This document shows, piece after piece, positions 8,412 to 18,368 of a stretch of DNA of 64,000 nucleotides. Both the position numbers and the translations under genes were made by a program. Positions within the stretch are counted from its first letter, which is position 1, and every line of letters starts with the position of its first letter. Location of the stretch: NCBI GenBank assembly GCA_050288425.1, contig JBNKDU010000002.1, positions 59,546 through 123,545 on the forward strand, given 5' to 3'. Under the pieces are notes generated by a model. It ran no database searches and had not been told where the DNA came from. It saw nothing but the letters and a program-made list of their open reading frames with translations. Source of the stretch: JARRKU01 sp050288425. Lineage in GTDB: Bacteria > Desulfobacterota > Desulfobacteria > Desulfobacterales > Desulfosarcinaceae.

Positions 8412-9070
8412 CGGTACAATCCTTTGCTGGCGATATAGCGGGCCACCGCCGGCGCAACCCATTCCTCGATGGGGTCTCCCCGGCCGATCGCCGCACGGAC
8501 CCGGCGCGAAGCGATATCCACGGGGGTCCCCCGGGACAGGTAGAGGGGGCACTTTACAGGATGTCGCATCACCGAGCCGTCTTCGGATGGTCGATAATCG
8601 GCCGACAAGTGCCGGCGGACATAGACTTGCACCATATCGACCATGTCCGGGGGTTCACCGTCCCGCATCGGCCTCGGCATGATGATCAGCGACGTTGCCT
8701 CCAGGACCAGTTGGTACGACTTCCACGTATGCAACTCCAGGAAAGCGTCCAGTCCCAGGAGAAAGAAAAGCCGCTGGTCGGGGGTGGACCCGGTACGAAA
8801 ACAGCGCAGGGTATCGATGGTATACGATGGACCGGGTCGCTGAATTTCAATATCCGACACCTTCAGCCGCTCATTCTTACCCAGGGCGCACCGGGCCATC
8901 TCCAGCCGGTCCGCCGCCGGTGCCAACGGTCCCTGCTCCTTGTGCGGTGGAACCGCACAGGGAATAAAATGGACGCAGTCCAGATGGAACCGCCGTCTTA
9001 CCTGGTCCGCCGCCTGTGTGTGGCCCAGATGGATGGGGTTGAACGTGCCGCCGAACAGCCCCACGCGCAT
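8408..9070 (-). CDS. nadD: Nicotinate-nucleotide adenylyltransferase NadD
   Basis: A protein of 220 residues from the ATG at 9070, which makes nicotinate adenine dinucleotide from NaMN and ATP in NAD synthesis. The nucleotidyltransferase start MRVGLFGGTFNPIHLGHTQA includes the ATP-binding GGTFNPIHLGH. The C-terminal ISxTxxR-like motif appears as VDIASRRVRAAIGRG, slightly diverged from the usual ISSTEIR. The ATG at 9103 would extend the N-terminus by 11 residues and overlap obgE; 9070 is preferred because the family normally begins close to MRVGLFGG. It sits 7 bases after obgE and overlaps rsfS by 4 bases. Confidence 0.93.
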   Translation of the reverse strand: MRVGLFGGTFNPIHLGHTQAADQVRRRFHLDCVHFIPCAVPPHKEQGPLAPAADRLEMARCALGKNERLKVSDIEIQRPGPSYTIDTLRCFRTGSTPDQRLFFLLGLDAFLELHTWKSYQLVLEATSLIIMPRPMRDGEPPDMVDMVQVYVRRHLSADYRPSEDGSVMRHPVKCPLYLSRGTPVDIASRRVRAAIGRGDPIEEWVAPAVARYIASKGLYR

Positions 9071-9077
9071 CGGCTTA

Positions 9078-10097
9078 TCATGCTCCCGACGATTGGCGTT
9101 CATCCTGTGTAATCAGATGGCTGCGCATTGAGGATTTTAACTCATCCAGCCCCCGATGGGTGGCGGCACTGATCCGCATGGCAGTGCGCGCCGACAGGGC
9201 CTTGCAGAATAGGTCCGCCAATGGTTCGGCGCCTTCGACATCGAGCTTGTTCAGTACCACCAACTGCGGCTTCTGCGCAAGGGCCGCGCTGTAATGGGCC
9301 AGTTCGCCGTTGACGGTGCGGTACGGGGCCAGGGGGTCTTCGGGATCCAGGACGCTGGCATCGATGAGGTGCAACAGGACACGGGTTCTCTCCACATGTC
9401 GCAGAAAGCGGATCCCCAGGCCGGTGCCGGTGTGGGCGCCTTCGATCAAGCCCGGTATATCGGCCACGACGAACGGCTCCTCTCCCCGGACTTGGACCAC
9501 CCCCAGATTCGGGGTCAGGGTGGTGAACGGATAGCTGGCGATCTTGGGTTGGGCCGCCGAGAGCATGCTGATCAGGGTGGATTTGCCCGCGTTGGGCAGG
9601 CCGATGATGCCCACATCGGCCAGCAGTTTCAATTCCAGTTTCAGCGTCCGCGTCTGTCCCGGTTCGCCCGGTTGGGCGAAGCGGGGGGCGCGTTGGGTGG
9701 ATGATTTGAATCGCAGGTTGCCCTGGCCGCCGCGGCCGCCCCGGGCCACCCGGACGACCTGGTCGGGCACCACGAGATCATGCAATATCTCGCCGCTCTC
9801 CGCATCGCTGACCAGCGTACCCGCCGGGACTTCGATGGTCAGGTCCGTCCCGCTGCGTCCGGTTTTCTGGCTGCCTTGGCCGGGTGAGCCCTTGGGCGCT
9901 TTGTAATGTTTTTTGAACTGGAGGTGGTAAAGGGTGCGTTTGTGGGAAGTGGTTTTCAGCAGGACATCGCCGCCCTTGCCGCCATCGCCGCCGTCCGGAC
10001 CGCCCCGGGGGATGAAGCGTTCGCGCCGGAAACTGACGCATCCCCGCCCCCCGTCTCCCGACTGGACGACAATGGTGGCCTCATCAATGAACTTCAC
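9078..10097 (-). CDS. obgE: GTPase ObgE/CgtA
   Basis: A 339-residue GTPase. The glycine-rich Obg domain occupies roughly residues 1-158 (VVQSGDGGRGCVSFRRE, GGPDGGDGGKGGDV), followed by the G domain with P-loop GLPNAGKSTLIS, DIPGLIEGA (G3) and NKLD (G4). It acts in late assembly of the large ribosomal subunit and in stringent-response signalling. The C-terminal OCT domain is absent, as in many Proteobacteria. It overlaps the rpmA stop by 4 bases. The cluster rplU-rpmA-obgE-nadD-rsfS is classical. Confidence 0.97.
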   Translation of the reverse strand: MKFIDEATIVVQSGDGGRGCVSFRRERFIPRGGPDGGDGGKGGDVLLKTTSHKRTLYHLQFKKHYKAPKGSPGQGSQKTGRSGTDLTIEVPAGTLVSDAESGEILHDLVVPDQVVRVARGGRGGQGNLRFKSSTQRAPRFAQPGEPGQTRTLKLELKLLADVGIIGLPNAGKSTLISMLSAAQPKIASYPFTTLTPNLGVVQVRGEEPFVVADIPGLIEGAHTGTGLGIRFLRHVERTRVLLHLIDASVLDPEDPLAPYRTVNGELAHYSAALAQKPQLVVLNKLDVEGAEPLADLFCKALSARTAMRISAATHRGLDELKSSMRSHLITQDERQSSGA

Positions 10098-10348
10098 GCG
10101 GCATAAACACTCACCTTTTTGCCGGTTCGGCCCTTGCGTTCAAAGGTCACCACGCCGTCGATTTTGGCAAAAAGGGTATAATCTTTGCCCAGGCCAACGT
10201 TGTTGCCCGGATGGATCCTGGTGCCGAGCTGACGCACGATGATGTTTCCCGCTCTGACCGTCTGACCGCTGAAGCATTTCACGCCCCTGCGCTGGCCATT
10301 GCTGTCACGACCGTTTTTCGAGCTGCCGCCCGCTTTTTTATGTGCCAT
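10094..10348 (-). CDS. rpmA: 50S ribosomal protein L27
   Basis: An 84-residue protein starting MAHKKAGGSSKNGRDSNGQR, the conserved L27 tail that reaches the peptidyl-transferase centre. It continues GVKCFSGQTVRAGNIIVRQL and GTRIHPGNNVGLGKDYTLFA. No N-terminal cleavage extension of the Firmicutes type is present. It follows rplU by 23 bases and overlaps obgE by 4. Confidence 0.98.
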   Translation of the reverse strand: MAHKKAGGSSKNGRDSNGQRRGVKCFSGQTVRAGNIIVRQLGTRIHPGNNVGLGKDYTLFAKIDGVVTFERKGRTGKKVSVYAA

Positions 10349-10371
10349 GGTACTCTCTCCCGATGATGCGC

Positions 10372-10683
10372 CTAGGTCTCGATGGCATCGATTTTAACGG
10401 CGGTAAAAGGTTGACGGTGGCCCTGTTTGCGACGATAGCGCTTGCGGCGCTTGTACTTGAAGACGATGATCTTGCGGCTCCTGCCCTGTTCGACGATATG
10501 GCCTTTGACCGTGGCACCCGTCAGCACAGGCTGCCCGATCTTCAGATTCTCGCCGTCCGACGCCAGCAATACCTCACCGAAGGCCACATCGGCCCCCACT
10601 TCGCCGGCCAGTTTCTCCACCCGCAGGATTTCGCCTTCCCGGACTTTGTATTGTTTGCCTCCGGTGGCCACTACTGCATACAT
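10372..10683 (-). CDS. rplU: 50S ribosomal protein L21
   Basis: A 103-residue protein with MYAVVATGGKQYKVREGEIL at the N-terminus and GHRQPFTAVKI near the C-terminus, including the basic KYKRRKRYRRKQGHRQ stretch that binds 23S rRNA. The start at 10683 is set by GGAGG eight bases upstream, in preference to an 11-codon extension. First gene of the rplU-rpmA-obgE-nadD-rsfS run. Confidence 0.97.
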   Translation of the reverse strand: MYAVVATGGKQYKVREGEILRVEKLAGEVGADVAFGEVLLASDGENLKIGQPVLTGATVKGHIVEQGRSRKIIVFKYKRRKRYRRKQGHRQPFTAVKIDAIET

Positions 10684-10892
10684 GTGTATTCCTCCAAAAG
10701 AACGATTCTCAGGCATTTAAAAAACCGGATAATCGAAATTTTTCATTATTTTGTCAAGCAAAATGTGCCTCAGACCCGAAAAATATCCCTACCGGCTTCC
10801 CGCTCCCCACGGGATGTGATAGGACCACTTTCAACCCGACGGCCGGATGACCGGCGAAATTCATGTCGAGCCATGGAAGCCGTGAGATCCCC

Positions 10893-11915
10893 ATGACAAG
10901 CGTCTTGGCCCAAAAAACGAATCGTCCGTTGACCATCGGAACAAGGACCATTCCCAGCCGTCTGGTGCTTGCTCCCATGACCTTCCTGGGCCACATCGCC
11001 TTTCGGCAGGTCCTGGCGGAATTGGGCGGCTGCGGGCTGATGTTTTCGGAGATGTGCAGCGCCGGCCGAATTCCCCAGGAAGACCGCCGGCAGTCCTCCT
11101 ATTTCCGTTGGCGGGACGAGGAGGCGGGTCGGCTGGCGTTTCAATTGGTGGGCAACAAGCCGGAACGAATGGCCCTGGCCGCCCGGCGCATCGAGGCCGA
11201 AGGCTTGTGGGGCGTCGACATCAACCTCGGGTGCTGCGCCGTCGCCATCTGCCGGCACAACCAGGGGGCGGCGCTGCTCAAGGACATCCGCGCGGCCGTG
11301 GATCTGGTGGAGCATGTGCGCCGGGCCGTGCGATTCCCCGTCACCGTCAAGTTCCGCACCGGCTGGCGGGACGACCCGGACTTTCCCGTCGAATTCGCCC
11401 GGCGCCTGGAAGATGTCGGGGTGGACGCGCTGACCTTCCACCCCCGGGTGGCGCCGGATCGTCGCAACCGCCCTCCCAAATGGGAATATATCGCCCGGGT
11501 CAAGGCGGCCGTTCGTATCCCGGTATTCGGCAACGGAGATGTCTTCGATGCCGATGATTGCCTGACCATGTTTGCCTCTACCGGCTGCGACGGCGTTGCC
11601 CTGGGAAGAATGGCCATTGCCCAGCCCTGGTGCTTCGCGCAATGGACCCGGCACCCGCTGCCGGAAGGGGATATCGTTCGCCGGGTCACAACGCGTCTGA
11701 TCGAGCTGTTGCAGGCCCATTTCGAACCCGTCGGCGCCCTGCGCCGGTTCAAACGATTCAGTACCTATCTTTGCGCCAATTTCGTGTTCGGCAATGCATT
11801 GTACAACCGTCTGCGCAATGCACCGGATTTCGATCATGTCGAGGCGGTGCTGGACGACTTCTTCGGCCGGTCGCCGCAACGGCTCAAGCGGCCCAACCTC
11901 AATTTCCTACGCTGA
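10893..11915 (+). CDS. tRNA-dihydrouridine synthase family protein
   Basis: About 340 residues with the Dus TIM-barrel. The flavin-binding start is RLVLAPMTFLGHIAFRQVL, followed by MFSEMCSAGRI, the active-site strand VDINLGC, VTVKFRTGW, LTFHPRV and IPVFGNGDVFDADD with GVALGRMAIAQPWCF. Dus enzymes reduce uridine to dihydrouridine in the tRNA D-loop with FMN and NADPH. The active-site motif reads GCC, where most family members have GCP; the catalytic cysteine is kept. The assignment to a Dus subgroup is open. The start at 10893 is a choice; the ATG ten codons upstream (10863) is an alternative and neither has a good ribosome binding site. It faces dsrP. Confidence 0.88.
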   Translation: MTSVLAQKTNRPLTIGTRTIPSRLVLAPMTFLGHIAFRQVLAELGGCGLMFSEMCSAGRIPQEDRRQSSYFRWRDEEAGRLAFQLVGNKPERMALAARRIEAEGLWGVDINLGCCAVAICRHNQGAALLKDIRAAVDLVEHVRRAVRFPVTVKFRTGWRDDPDFPVEFARRLEDVGVDALTFHPRVAPDRRNRPPKWEYIARVKAAVRIPVFGNGDVFDADDCLTMFASTGCDGVALGRMAIAQPWCFAQWTRHPLPEGDIVRRVTTRLIELLQAHFEPVGALRRFKRFSTYLCANFVFGNALYNRLRNAPDFDHVEAVLDDFFGRSPQRLKRPNLNFLR

Positions 11916-11987
11916 TACCAATCGGAAGTGTGATGGAATCCGGGTCGCGATCCCCATCGACGATAATTCCCGGGGAATCAACGACGA

Positions 11988-12015
11988 GGGCCCGCCCCGA
12001 TACAGGGGCGGGCCC
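11988..12015. terminator. GC-rich hairpin between convergent dus and dsrP
   Basis: A perfect 11-bp stem, GGGCCCGCCCC (11988-11998) with GGGGCGGGCCC (12005-12015), and a 6-base loop. It lies 26 bases past the dsrP stop and 73 bases past the dus stop. There is no T-run on either side, so it could be an imperfect terminator or a 3' mRNA-stabilising structure for the dsr transcript. Confidence 0.55.
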
Positions 12016-12040
12016 GGAAGGTTCGGCAGTTCTCGAAGGT

Positions 12041-13198
12041 TCAGGCGTGGATCTCCTCTTTTACGCCGACGACCACCTTGTAGAGCAACGTCAGCACCAG
12101 GGCCCCCACGGCGTAGACCCCGACGGTAATCAGGATTTCGGGAAACGAAGGTGCGTATTCGTGGACCTCGTGCAGCGGGTTGGGCACGAAACCACCGGAG
12201 ATCATTCCCAGGCCTTTGTCGATCCAGGTCCCGACAATGATCACGGCGCAAGCCACGGCCAGGGTCAGTTCATTGCGGCGCGTGGACGGATTGACGGTGA
12301 GAATGATGCCCAGCGCCATCAGGAACATGGAGGACCACATCCACGGCACCAGGCTGGCGTGGCCGTCGAGGCCGACGAACAGGTACTGGATGGCGTGCTT
12401 ATGACCGGGGATGTTGCTGTAGAAGGAGACGAAGATTTCGCACACGAAGAAGAAGACATTGATGCTGATGGCATAGGCCACGGTTTTGGCCAGACTCTGG
12501 ATCTGTTTCTTGCCCGGATCGAAATTGGTGGTCTTGCGCACGAACAGGCACAGCAGGATCAGCAGGGCCGGCCCGGCGGCAAAGGCCGAGGCGAGAAAGC
12601 GCGGCGCCAGGATGGCGGTCAGCCAGAAGTGGCGCCCGGGGAGTCCGCAGTACAGGTAGGCGGTCACCGTGTGGATGCTCACGGCCCAGGGAATGGAAAT
12701 ATAGATGAAGGGTTTGAGCCATTTCTGATAGTGGGTGCCGTTGCGTTCGGCTTCCAGTGCATTCCAGCCCACCACCGAGTTGAGAAAGAGATAGCCGCTG
12801 AGTACGATCATGTCATAGAACAGCACCGAGTGCAGGGTGGGGTAGAGGGGCACGTTCAATACCCGCATGGGCTGCCCCAGGTCCACCAGGATGAAGATCA
12901 TGCACATGATCAGCGAGGCGATGGCCAGAAACTCTCCCATCACGGTGATGCGGCCATAGGCCTTGTAGTCGTGCAGGTAATAGGGCAGGACCACCATGAC
13001 CCCCCCGGCGGCCACGCCCACCAGATAGGTGAAGTTGGCGATGTAAAAACCCCAGGAAACGTCCCGGCTCATGCCGGTGATGCCCAGGCCCAGTTTGATC
13101 TGCTGCAGGTAGAACAAAAAGCCCATGCCGATGACGCCCAGCAGGGCCAGGATCCATATCCAGTAAGATTTTCTTCCTTTAAAGGCTAATTCAAGCAT
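12041..13198 (-). CDS. dsrP: DsrP, NrfD-type integral membrane subunit of the DsrMKJOP complex
   Basis: A 385-residue, very hydrophobic protein with about ten transmembrane helices, of the NrfD/PsrC polysulfide reductase-like family. DsrP is thought to exchange electrons with menaquinone and pass them to the periplasmic iron-sulfur and haem subunits. Motifs include SWGFYIANFTYLVGVAAGG and LVDLGQPMRVLNVPLYPTL near the first helices. The ATG at 13198 is chosen because GAGG sits five bases upstream; a GTG two codons earlier is possible. It follows dsrO after 7 bases and ends the operon. Confidence 0.95.
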   Translation of the reverse strand: MLELAFKGRKSYWIWILALLGVIGMGFLFYLQQIKLGLGITGMSRDVSWGFYIANFTYLVGVAAGGVMVVLPYYLHDYKAYGRITVMGEFLAIASLIMCMIFILVDLGQPMRVLNVPLYPTLHSVLFYDMIVLSGYLFLNSVVGWNALEAERNGTHYQKWLKPFIYISIPWAVSIHTVTAYLYCGLPGRHFWLTAILAPRFLASAFAAGPALLILLCLFVRKTTNFDPGKKQIQSLAKTVAYAISINVFFFVCEIFVSFYSNIPGHKHAIQYLFVGLDGHASLVPWMWSSMFLMALGIILTVNPSTRRNELTLAVACAVIIVGTWIDKGLGMISGGFVPNPLHEVHEYAPSFPEILITVGVYAVGALVLTLLYKVVVGVKEEIHA

Positions 13199-13205
13199 AC
13201 CCACC

Positions 13206-13997
13206 TCACACGATGTAGTAGACGCACGGTTCGGTTCCTAGACTCTGTTTGCGCCGGATGGTGTAGTTATGGCGCAAAACTTCCCGGACCTCCGAATGGG
13301 GATCTTTCAGGTCGCCGAATACCATGGCGCCATTGGAGGCTTCCACACAGGCCGGCATTTTGCCCACGGCCAGCCTTTCCGCGCAGAAGTTGCACTTTTC
13401 CACCACACCCATCATGCGCGTGGGGAATTCCTTGTTCATCTCTTTTTCATTCAGGCCGGTGCGCGGATCCTTGAAATTGAAGCTGCGCGAACCATAGGGG
13501 CAGGCCGCCATGCAGAAGCGGCATCCGATGCAGCGATGGAAATCCATGAACACGATGCCGTCGCTTTCGCGTTTGAAGGTCGCCTGGGTGGGGCAGGCCC
13601 GCACGCAGGGCGGGTTTTCACAATGGTTGCATAAGACGGCGAAGGCGCGATGCTCGACGGATTCGGAAAGATACGGATTCTCCATTTCGGTGAACGCGTT
13701 GTGGTAGTGGGTTTCCCAGATCCACTTGATTTCGTGGTTCTTGTTCTCGAAATGGGGAACATTGTGGGTCTTGTGACACACCTCCACCAGCGGTTCGATA
13801 TCCTCGGCGCTTTTCAGCTTGCGGGTGTCGATAACCATGGCCCATTGTTCGGCCGTGAGCGCCTTGGAACTTCTGCGCACGTGCGCCTTGGGGCCGTGGG
13901 CCTCGGCGGCCGCCGCCGTCTGGATTACCGGTTGGGTCCCCAGTCCCACGGCGGCGATGCCCGCCATTTTCAAGAAGCGTCTGCGGCTGCTATCCAT
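13206..13997 (-). CDS. dsrO: DsrO, periplasmic ferredoxin-like iron-sulfur subunit
   Basis: A 263-residue protein beginning MDSSRRRFLKMAGIAAVGLG, a twin-arginine export signal. The mature part holds four-cysteine iron-sulfur motifs, CNHCENPPCVRACP, CIGCRFCMAACPYG and CNFCAERL...PACVEA, as in NrfC/DmsB-type proteins, enough for several [4Fe-4S] clusters. It would carry electrons in the periplasm between DsrJ and DsrP. The stop of dsrJ and the start of dsrO share one base (TAATG). Confidence 0.96.
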   Translation of the reverse strand: MDSSRRRFLKMAGIAAVGLGTQPVIQTAAAAEAHGPKAHVRRSSKALTAEQWAMVIDTRKLKSAEDIEPLVEVCHKTHNVPHFENKNHEIKWIWETHYHNAFTEMENPYLSESVEHRAFAVLCNHCENPPCVRACPTQATFKRESDGIVFMDFHRCIGCRFCMAACPYGSRSFNFKDPRTGLNEKEMNKEFPTRMMGVVEKCNFCAERLAVGKMPACVEASNGAMVFGDLKDPHSEVREVLRHNYTIRRKQSLGTEPCVYYIV

Positions 13998-14390
13998 TAT
14001 TCTTCTCCTTTGGGGTTATCGAGATGACAATTCCAGCAATACGGACGGACCGAAGCGTAATCGTGACAGCGGTCGCAAAATTCGGCCTTGTTGGAATGGC
14101 AGTCCAAACAGGTGTTGGACAGGCTCATATTGTAGGCGTTGCCCTCTGCATTGACGTATTCGCGTTTGGCATTGCGCACCACTTCGAATCGCCATTTGTC
14201 CAGCAATTGCATGTGCTCGGCCTTCATCTCCTCGGTGGCCAGCACGCACTTGCCGGCGGCCTTGGCTTTTTCCGTCAGGACCAGATCGGGTGCCGGCGCC
14301 GCTTTCCCGGCCTTGACCAGCAGGTTGTACCAAAGCGGAAAAGAGAACAGCACCACGAAGATGACCAATCCCAATACGATCCATTTCTTA

Positions 14391-14398
<8 letters not shown>
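13997..14398 (-). CDS. dsrJ: DsrJ, triheme cytochrome c subunit
   Basis: A 133-residue protein with one N-terminal hydrophobic helix (VLGLVIFVVLFSFPLWYNLL) that anchors or exports it, and three CxxCH haem sites close together in the C-terminal third: CLDCH, CDRCH and CWNCH. DsrJ is the periplasmic cytochrome of DsrMKJOP, known for one haem with unusual cysteine/histidine ligation. It overlaps dsrK by 8 bases and dsrO by 1. Confidence 0.96.
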
Positions 14399-16022
<1,624 letters not shown>

Positions 16023-16064
16023 AGTCGTCTGCTCCTTTTCCTCCTCGGTGGATTCCTCGGAAGG

Positions 16065-17108
16065 TTATTCGGCCTTGGTCTCGGGCATCTTGTCCACCGG
16101 CAGGCCGGCCTCTATCATTTTCTCGCGGAAATCATCCTCATAGGCTTCGTAGGTGTGCACCTTCACCGGGTAGTTCCACGGGTTGACATGGCGAACTTCG
16201 CGGGTGTTGCCGGTCATGTTGCGTGTGGGGCTCAGGAAGATGCCGCCCATGTGCATCAGCTTGCTGAAGGGAAAATAGATCAGCAAGACGGTGACAAAGA
16301 AGAGATGGATAAAAAACAGGGGGCTGATGCCCGCGGGGATATGCCAGTCGAAGGAGACCAGGCCCATGGTCAGCTCTTTGATGGCCGTGATGTCCACCTT
16401 GGTGACGTAGCGCATCAGAATGCCGGTGAAGGCGATGCCCATGATCAGGAACAGGGGGAAAAAGTCCGAGGTCAGGCTGATGTAGCGCACATTGGAGACG
16501 AACAGGCGGCGCAGGAACAGGTAGGTCACCGCCGCCAACAGCACCAGTCCGGACACATAGATCCCGGGCAGACCGCCCTGGACCACGTCATAGGCCAGTT
16601 CGATGCGGAAGAAACTGTCCACGTTCTCCAGGACCTGCAGACACAGGGGCACCGGGTCCAGGAAGAAGCGGAAGTGGCGGACCAGGACCGTCAGGAAGGC
16701 ATAGTGGAAAGCCAGGGCACCCACCCAGAGGAAGATCTCCAGGTTGTAGCTCAGGCTGGGGCCGGTGGATTTGAGCTTCATGCGGGTGTTGCGGAACAGG
16801 GAGCGGAAGGTCAGAATTTCCAGCGCCATGCGGACGAAGACGCCGAATCCGGTGGAAGGGTTGTCGATTCTGGCCTGCTCGACCCACGGCATCGACCTCT
16901 GCTGGCCGCAGGTTGTGGTGATGCGAAACGGTACGGCTGATTTGGACCAGCCCAGGACGCGGCGCACAAAGAACACAACGAAAATCAAGACGGCCAGGTA
17001 AGGAAGGACGATCCCGAACAGCCACTGGAGTCCGATGCTCGACCCCAGGTAGGCGATCAGGGCCAGCAGGAATACCGCCAGCAGCGATGACAAGTAGTGT
17101 TTATTCAT
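16065..17108 (-). CDS. dsrM: DsrM, cytochrome b-type membrane subunit
   Basis: A 347-residue membrane protein related to NarI, with about six hydrophobic helices and a histidine-containing quinol/haem b core (FHYAFLTVLVRHFRFF; FIHLFFVTVLLIYFPFSKLM). It starts MNKHYLSSLLAVFLLALIAY with GAGGTG ten bases upstream. DsrM exchanges electrons with menaquinone and passes them to DsrK. It is the first gene of dsrMKJOP and follows a short gap that contains a 23-bp palindrome. Confidence 0.96.
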   Translation of the reverse strand: MNKHYLSSLLAVFLLALIAYLGSSIGLQWLFGIVLPYLAVLIFVVFFVRRVLGWSKSAVPFRITTTCGQQRSMPWVEQARIDNPSTGFGVFVRMALEILTFRSLFRNTRMKLKSTGPSLSYNLEIFLWVGALAFHYAFLTVLVRHFRFFLDPVPLCLQVLENVDSFFRIELAYDVVQGGLPGIYVSGLVLLAAVTYLFLRRLFVSNVRYISLTSDFFPLFLIMGIAFTGILMRYVTKVDITAIKELTMGLVSFDWHIPAGISPLFFIHLFFVTVLLIYFPFSKLMHMGGIFLSPTRNMTGNTREVRHVNPWNYPVKVHTYEAYEDDFREKMIEAGLPVDKMPETKAE

Positions 17109-17128
17109 CTAACCGCACCTCACTTTGG

Positions 17129-17151
17129 GGTCCCGGATCAGATCCGGGACC
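17129..17151. promoter_or_regulatory. Palindrome just upstream of dsrM
   Basis: GGTCCCGGATC, one central A, then GATCCGGGACC: 11-base arms in perfect inverted symmetry. It ends 21 bases before the dsrM ATG and next to its Shine-Dalgarno. It could be an operator, an RNA processing or stabilising hairpin, or a weak attenuator; there is no T-run. Confidence 0.5.
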
Positions 17152-17180
17152 GGCTGATATGAAAAGATTGAACATGAGAG

Positions 17181-17699
17181 TCATGATTCCTTATCATCCG
17201 ACTCCTTTACCAGACCCGCCCGCTCGAATGCACGGAAGGTACGCGCTCGCATTTCATTGGCTTGCAGGTCATAAAGTTTCTCCCGACATTGCATATAGAC
17301 GTCGAAGGCCACCAGGCCCAGGATGTCGACGCGGCGATGGATGGTCTGCATGGTTTGCAACGCCTGCAGGTTTTCTCCGGAACCAAGCATGTCGCGCAGA
17401 ATGTCTTTCAGATCAAACACGAATTGCACGGCCCGGGCCGCCGTAAAGTCCTGGATGGCGCGGATGCGGATCATCGGATCGAGCAGGGAAGCGGCCTGCT
17501 GACGATCGATATCGCTGAAAATAAGATCCAGTACCCCGGCGAGACCCTGTTGGGTGGTCTGTCCCACCGGGTTGGCAAAGGGATCCTTCTGGCTTTTGAG
17601 AAAATGGGCGGTATCCAGGGGGTAGGCGTCTATGACGGAGTCGAACCATTTTTTAACAATGGCGCTCTTTTTCCCGGCAAGTTGCTTGAGCTGATCCAT
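17181..17699 (-). CDS. RsbRD N-terminal-domain-like protein upstream of dsrM
   Basis: A 172-residue all-helical protein (MDQLKQLAGKKSAIVKKWFD ... DPFANPVGQTTQQGLAGVLD ... IRIRAIQDFTAARAVQFVFD ... ILGLVAFDVYMQCREKLYD). The pattern WFDSVIDAYP with DPFANPVG resembles the globin-like sensor domain of RsbRD, which in many sulfate reducers precedes dsrMKJOP (family knowledge, not checked). It lies 72 bases upstream of dsrM on the same strand, and its promoter at 17776-17804 probably drives the whole operon. The start at 17699 is chosen because the longer frame would begin inside that promoter. A sensor or regulator of Dsr electron flow is an inference. Confidence 0.75.
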   Translation of the reverse strand: MDQLKQLAGKKSAIVKKWFDSVIDAYPLDTAHFLKSQKDPFANPVGQTTQQGLAGVLDLIFSDIDRQQAASLLDPMIRIRAIQDFTAARAVQFVFDLKDILRDMLGSGENLQALQTMQTIHRRVDILGLVAFDVYMQCREKLYDLQANEMRARTFRAFERAGLVKESDDKES

Positions 17700-17775
17700 T
17701 GAAGCTGCGTATCCCCTGACTCCCTGTAAATGGACTAGAATTTCAGACCTGGCCTGTCGTTGAATCAAAGAGGAA

Positions 17776-17804
17776 TCTATAGTCAAGTTGGACCGCCATG
17801 TCAA
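17776..17804 (-). promoter_or_regulatory. Strong sigma-70 promoter for the rsbRD-like gene and dsrMKJOP
   Basis: On the minus strand TTGACA (17804-17799) is separated by exactly 17 bases from TATAGA (17781-17776). The start of transcription would be near 17769, about 70 bases before the start codon at 17699. A small GATTC-AGGG-GAATC palindrome (17805-17818) abuts the -35 box. Confidence 0.75.
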
Positions 17805-17945
17805 GATTCAGGGGAATCATTCAAGGGGGTTGAAATGCGGATTCCGGGCCTGTCGGCATCTTTATAAGCAACGGTGGGGCCGATGCCGGACGTGGCCGGC
17901 CCTCAGGGCATCGATCGGAGGCAGGCCGCCCGGAAGGCGATGGGG

Positions 17946-18368
17946 CTAGCGGTACATCTTCTTCCAGGTGGTGTGTTGCATTTCGCGGGCGTCGGTCAGG
18001 GCGGCGTTGAGGGCTGCCACCGCCAATTCGGCGCAATGGAAGTGAGGCTCCCCGAGGCTTTCCAGGAAATCGGCCACGTGCCGGGGGGTGATGGCCCAGG
18101 CTTCCTCCAGTCGCCTGCCGCCGGCCAGTTCGACCACGGCGTTGGCGCAGGCATTGGTATTGATACAGCCTTTGAGGGTGTAAGAGATGGTGTCGATCCG
18201 GCGGTCCCGGATGACCAGGAAGAACTCGATGGTGTCGCCACAGTCGCTGGCTTTGCTCCCCCGGCCGTCGGCGTCGGGGATCATTTCCTGGCGGTCGGTG
18301 CGAAAGGCCATTTCCAGGAACTTGATGGAGTGACGCTGCCAGATTTCTTCCCGGTTTTCTGATTGCAT
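17946..18368 (-). CDS. IscU/NifU-type iron-sulfur cluster scaffold protein
   Basis: A 140-residue protein with the three scaffold cysteines in order: C43 in SDCGDTIEFF, C68 in LKGCINTNACANAV and C112 in HFHCAELAVAAL. The aspartate next to C43 is also kept. This is the pattern of IscU, NifU-N and SufU, although the helical LPPVK chaperone-binding motif of IscU is not present. No cysteine desulfurase gene is next to it. It ends near a stretch before the dsr region on the same strand; a role in supplying clusters to the Dsr proteins is a guess. A longer frame on the same strand is a different reading frame and is rejected. Confidence 0.85.
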   Translation of the reverse strand: MQSENREEIWQRHSIKFLEMAFRTDRQEMIPDADGRGSKASDCGDTIEFFLVIRDRRIDTISYTLKGCINTNACANAVVELAGGRRLEEAWAITPRHVADFLESLGEPHFHCAELAVAALNAALTDAREMQHTTWKKMYR

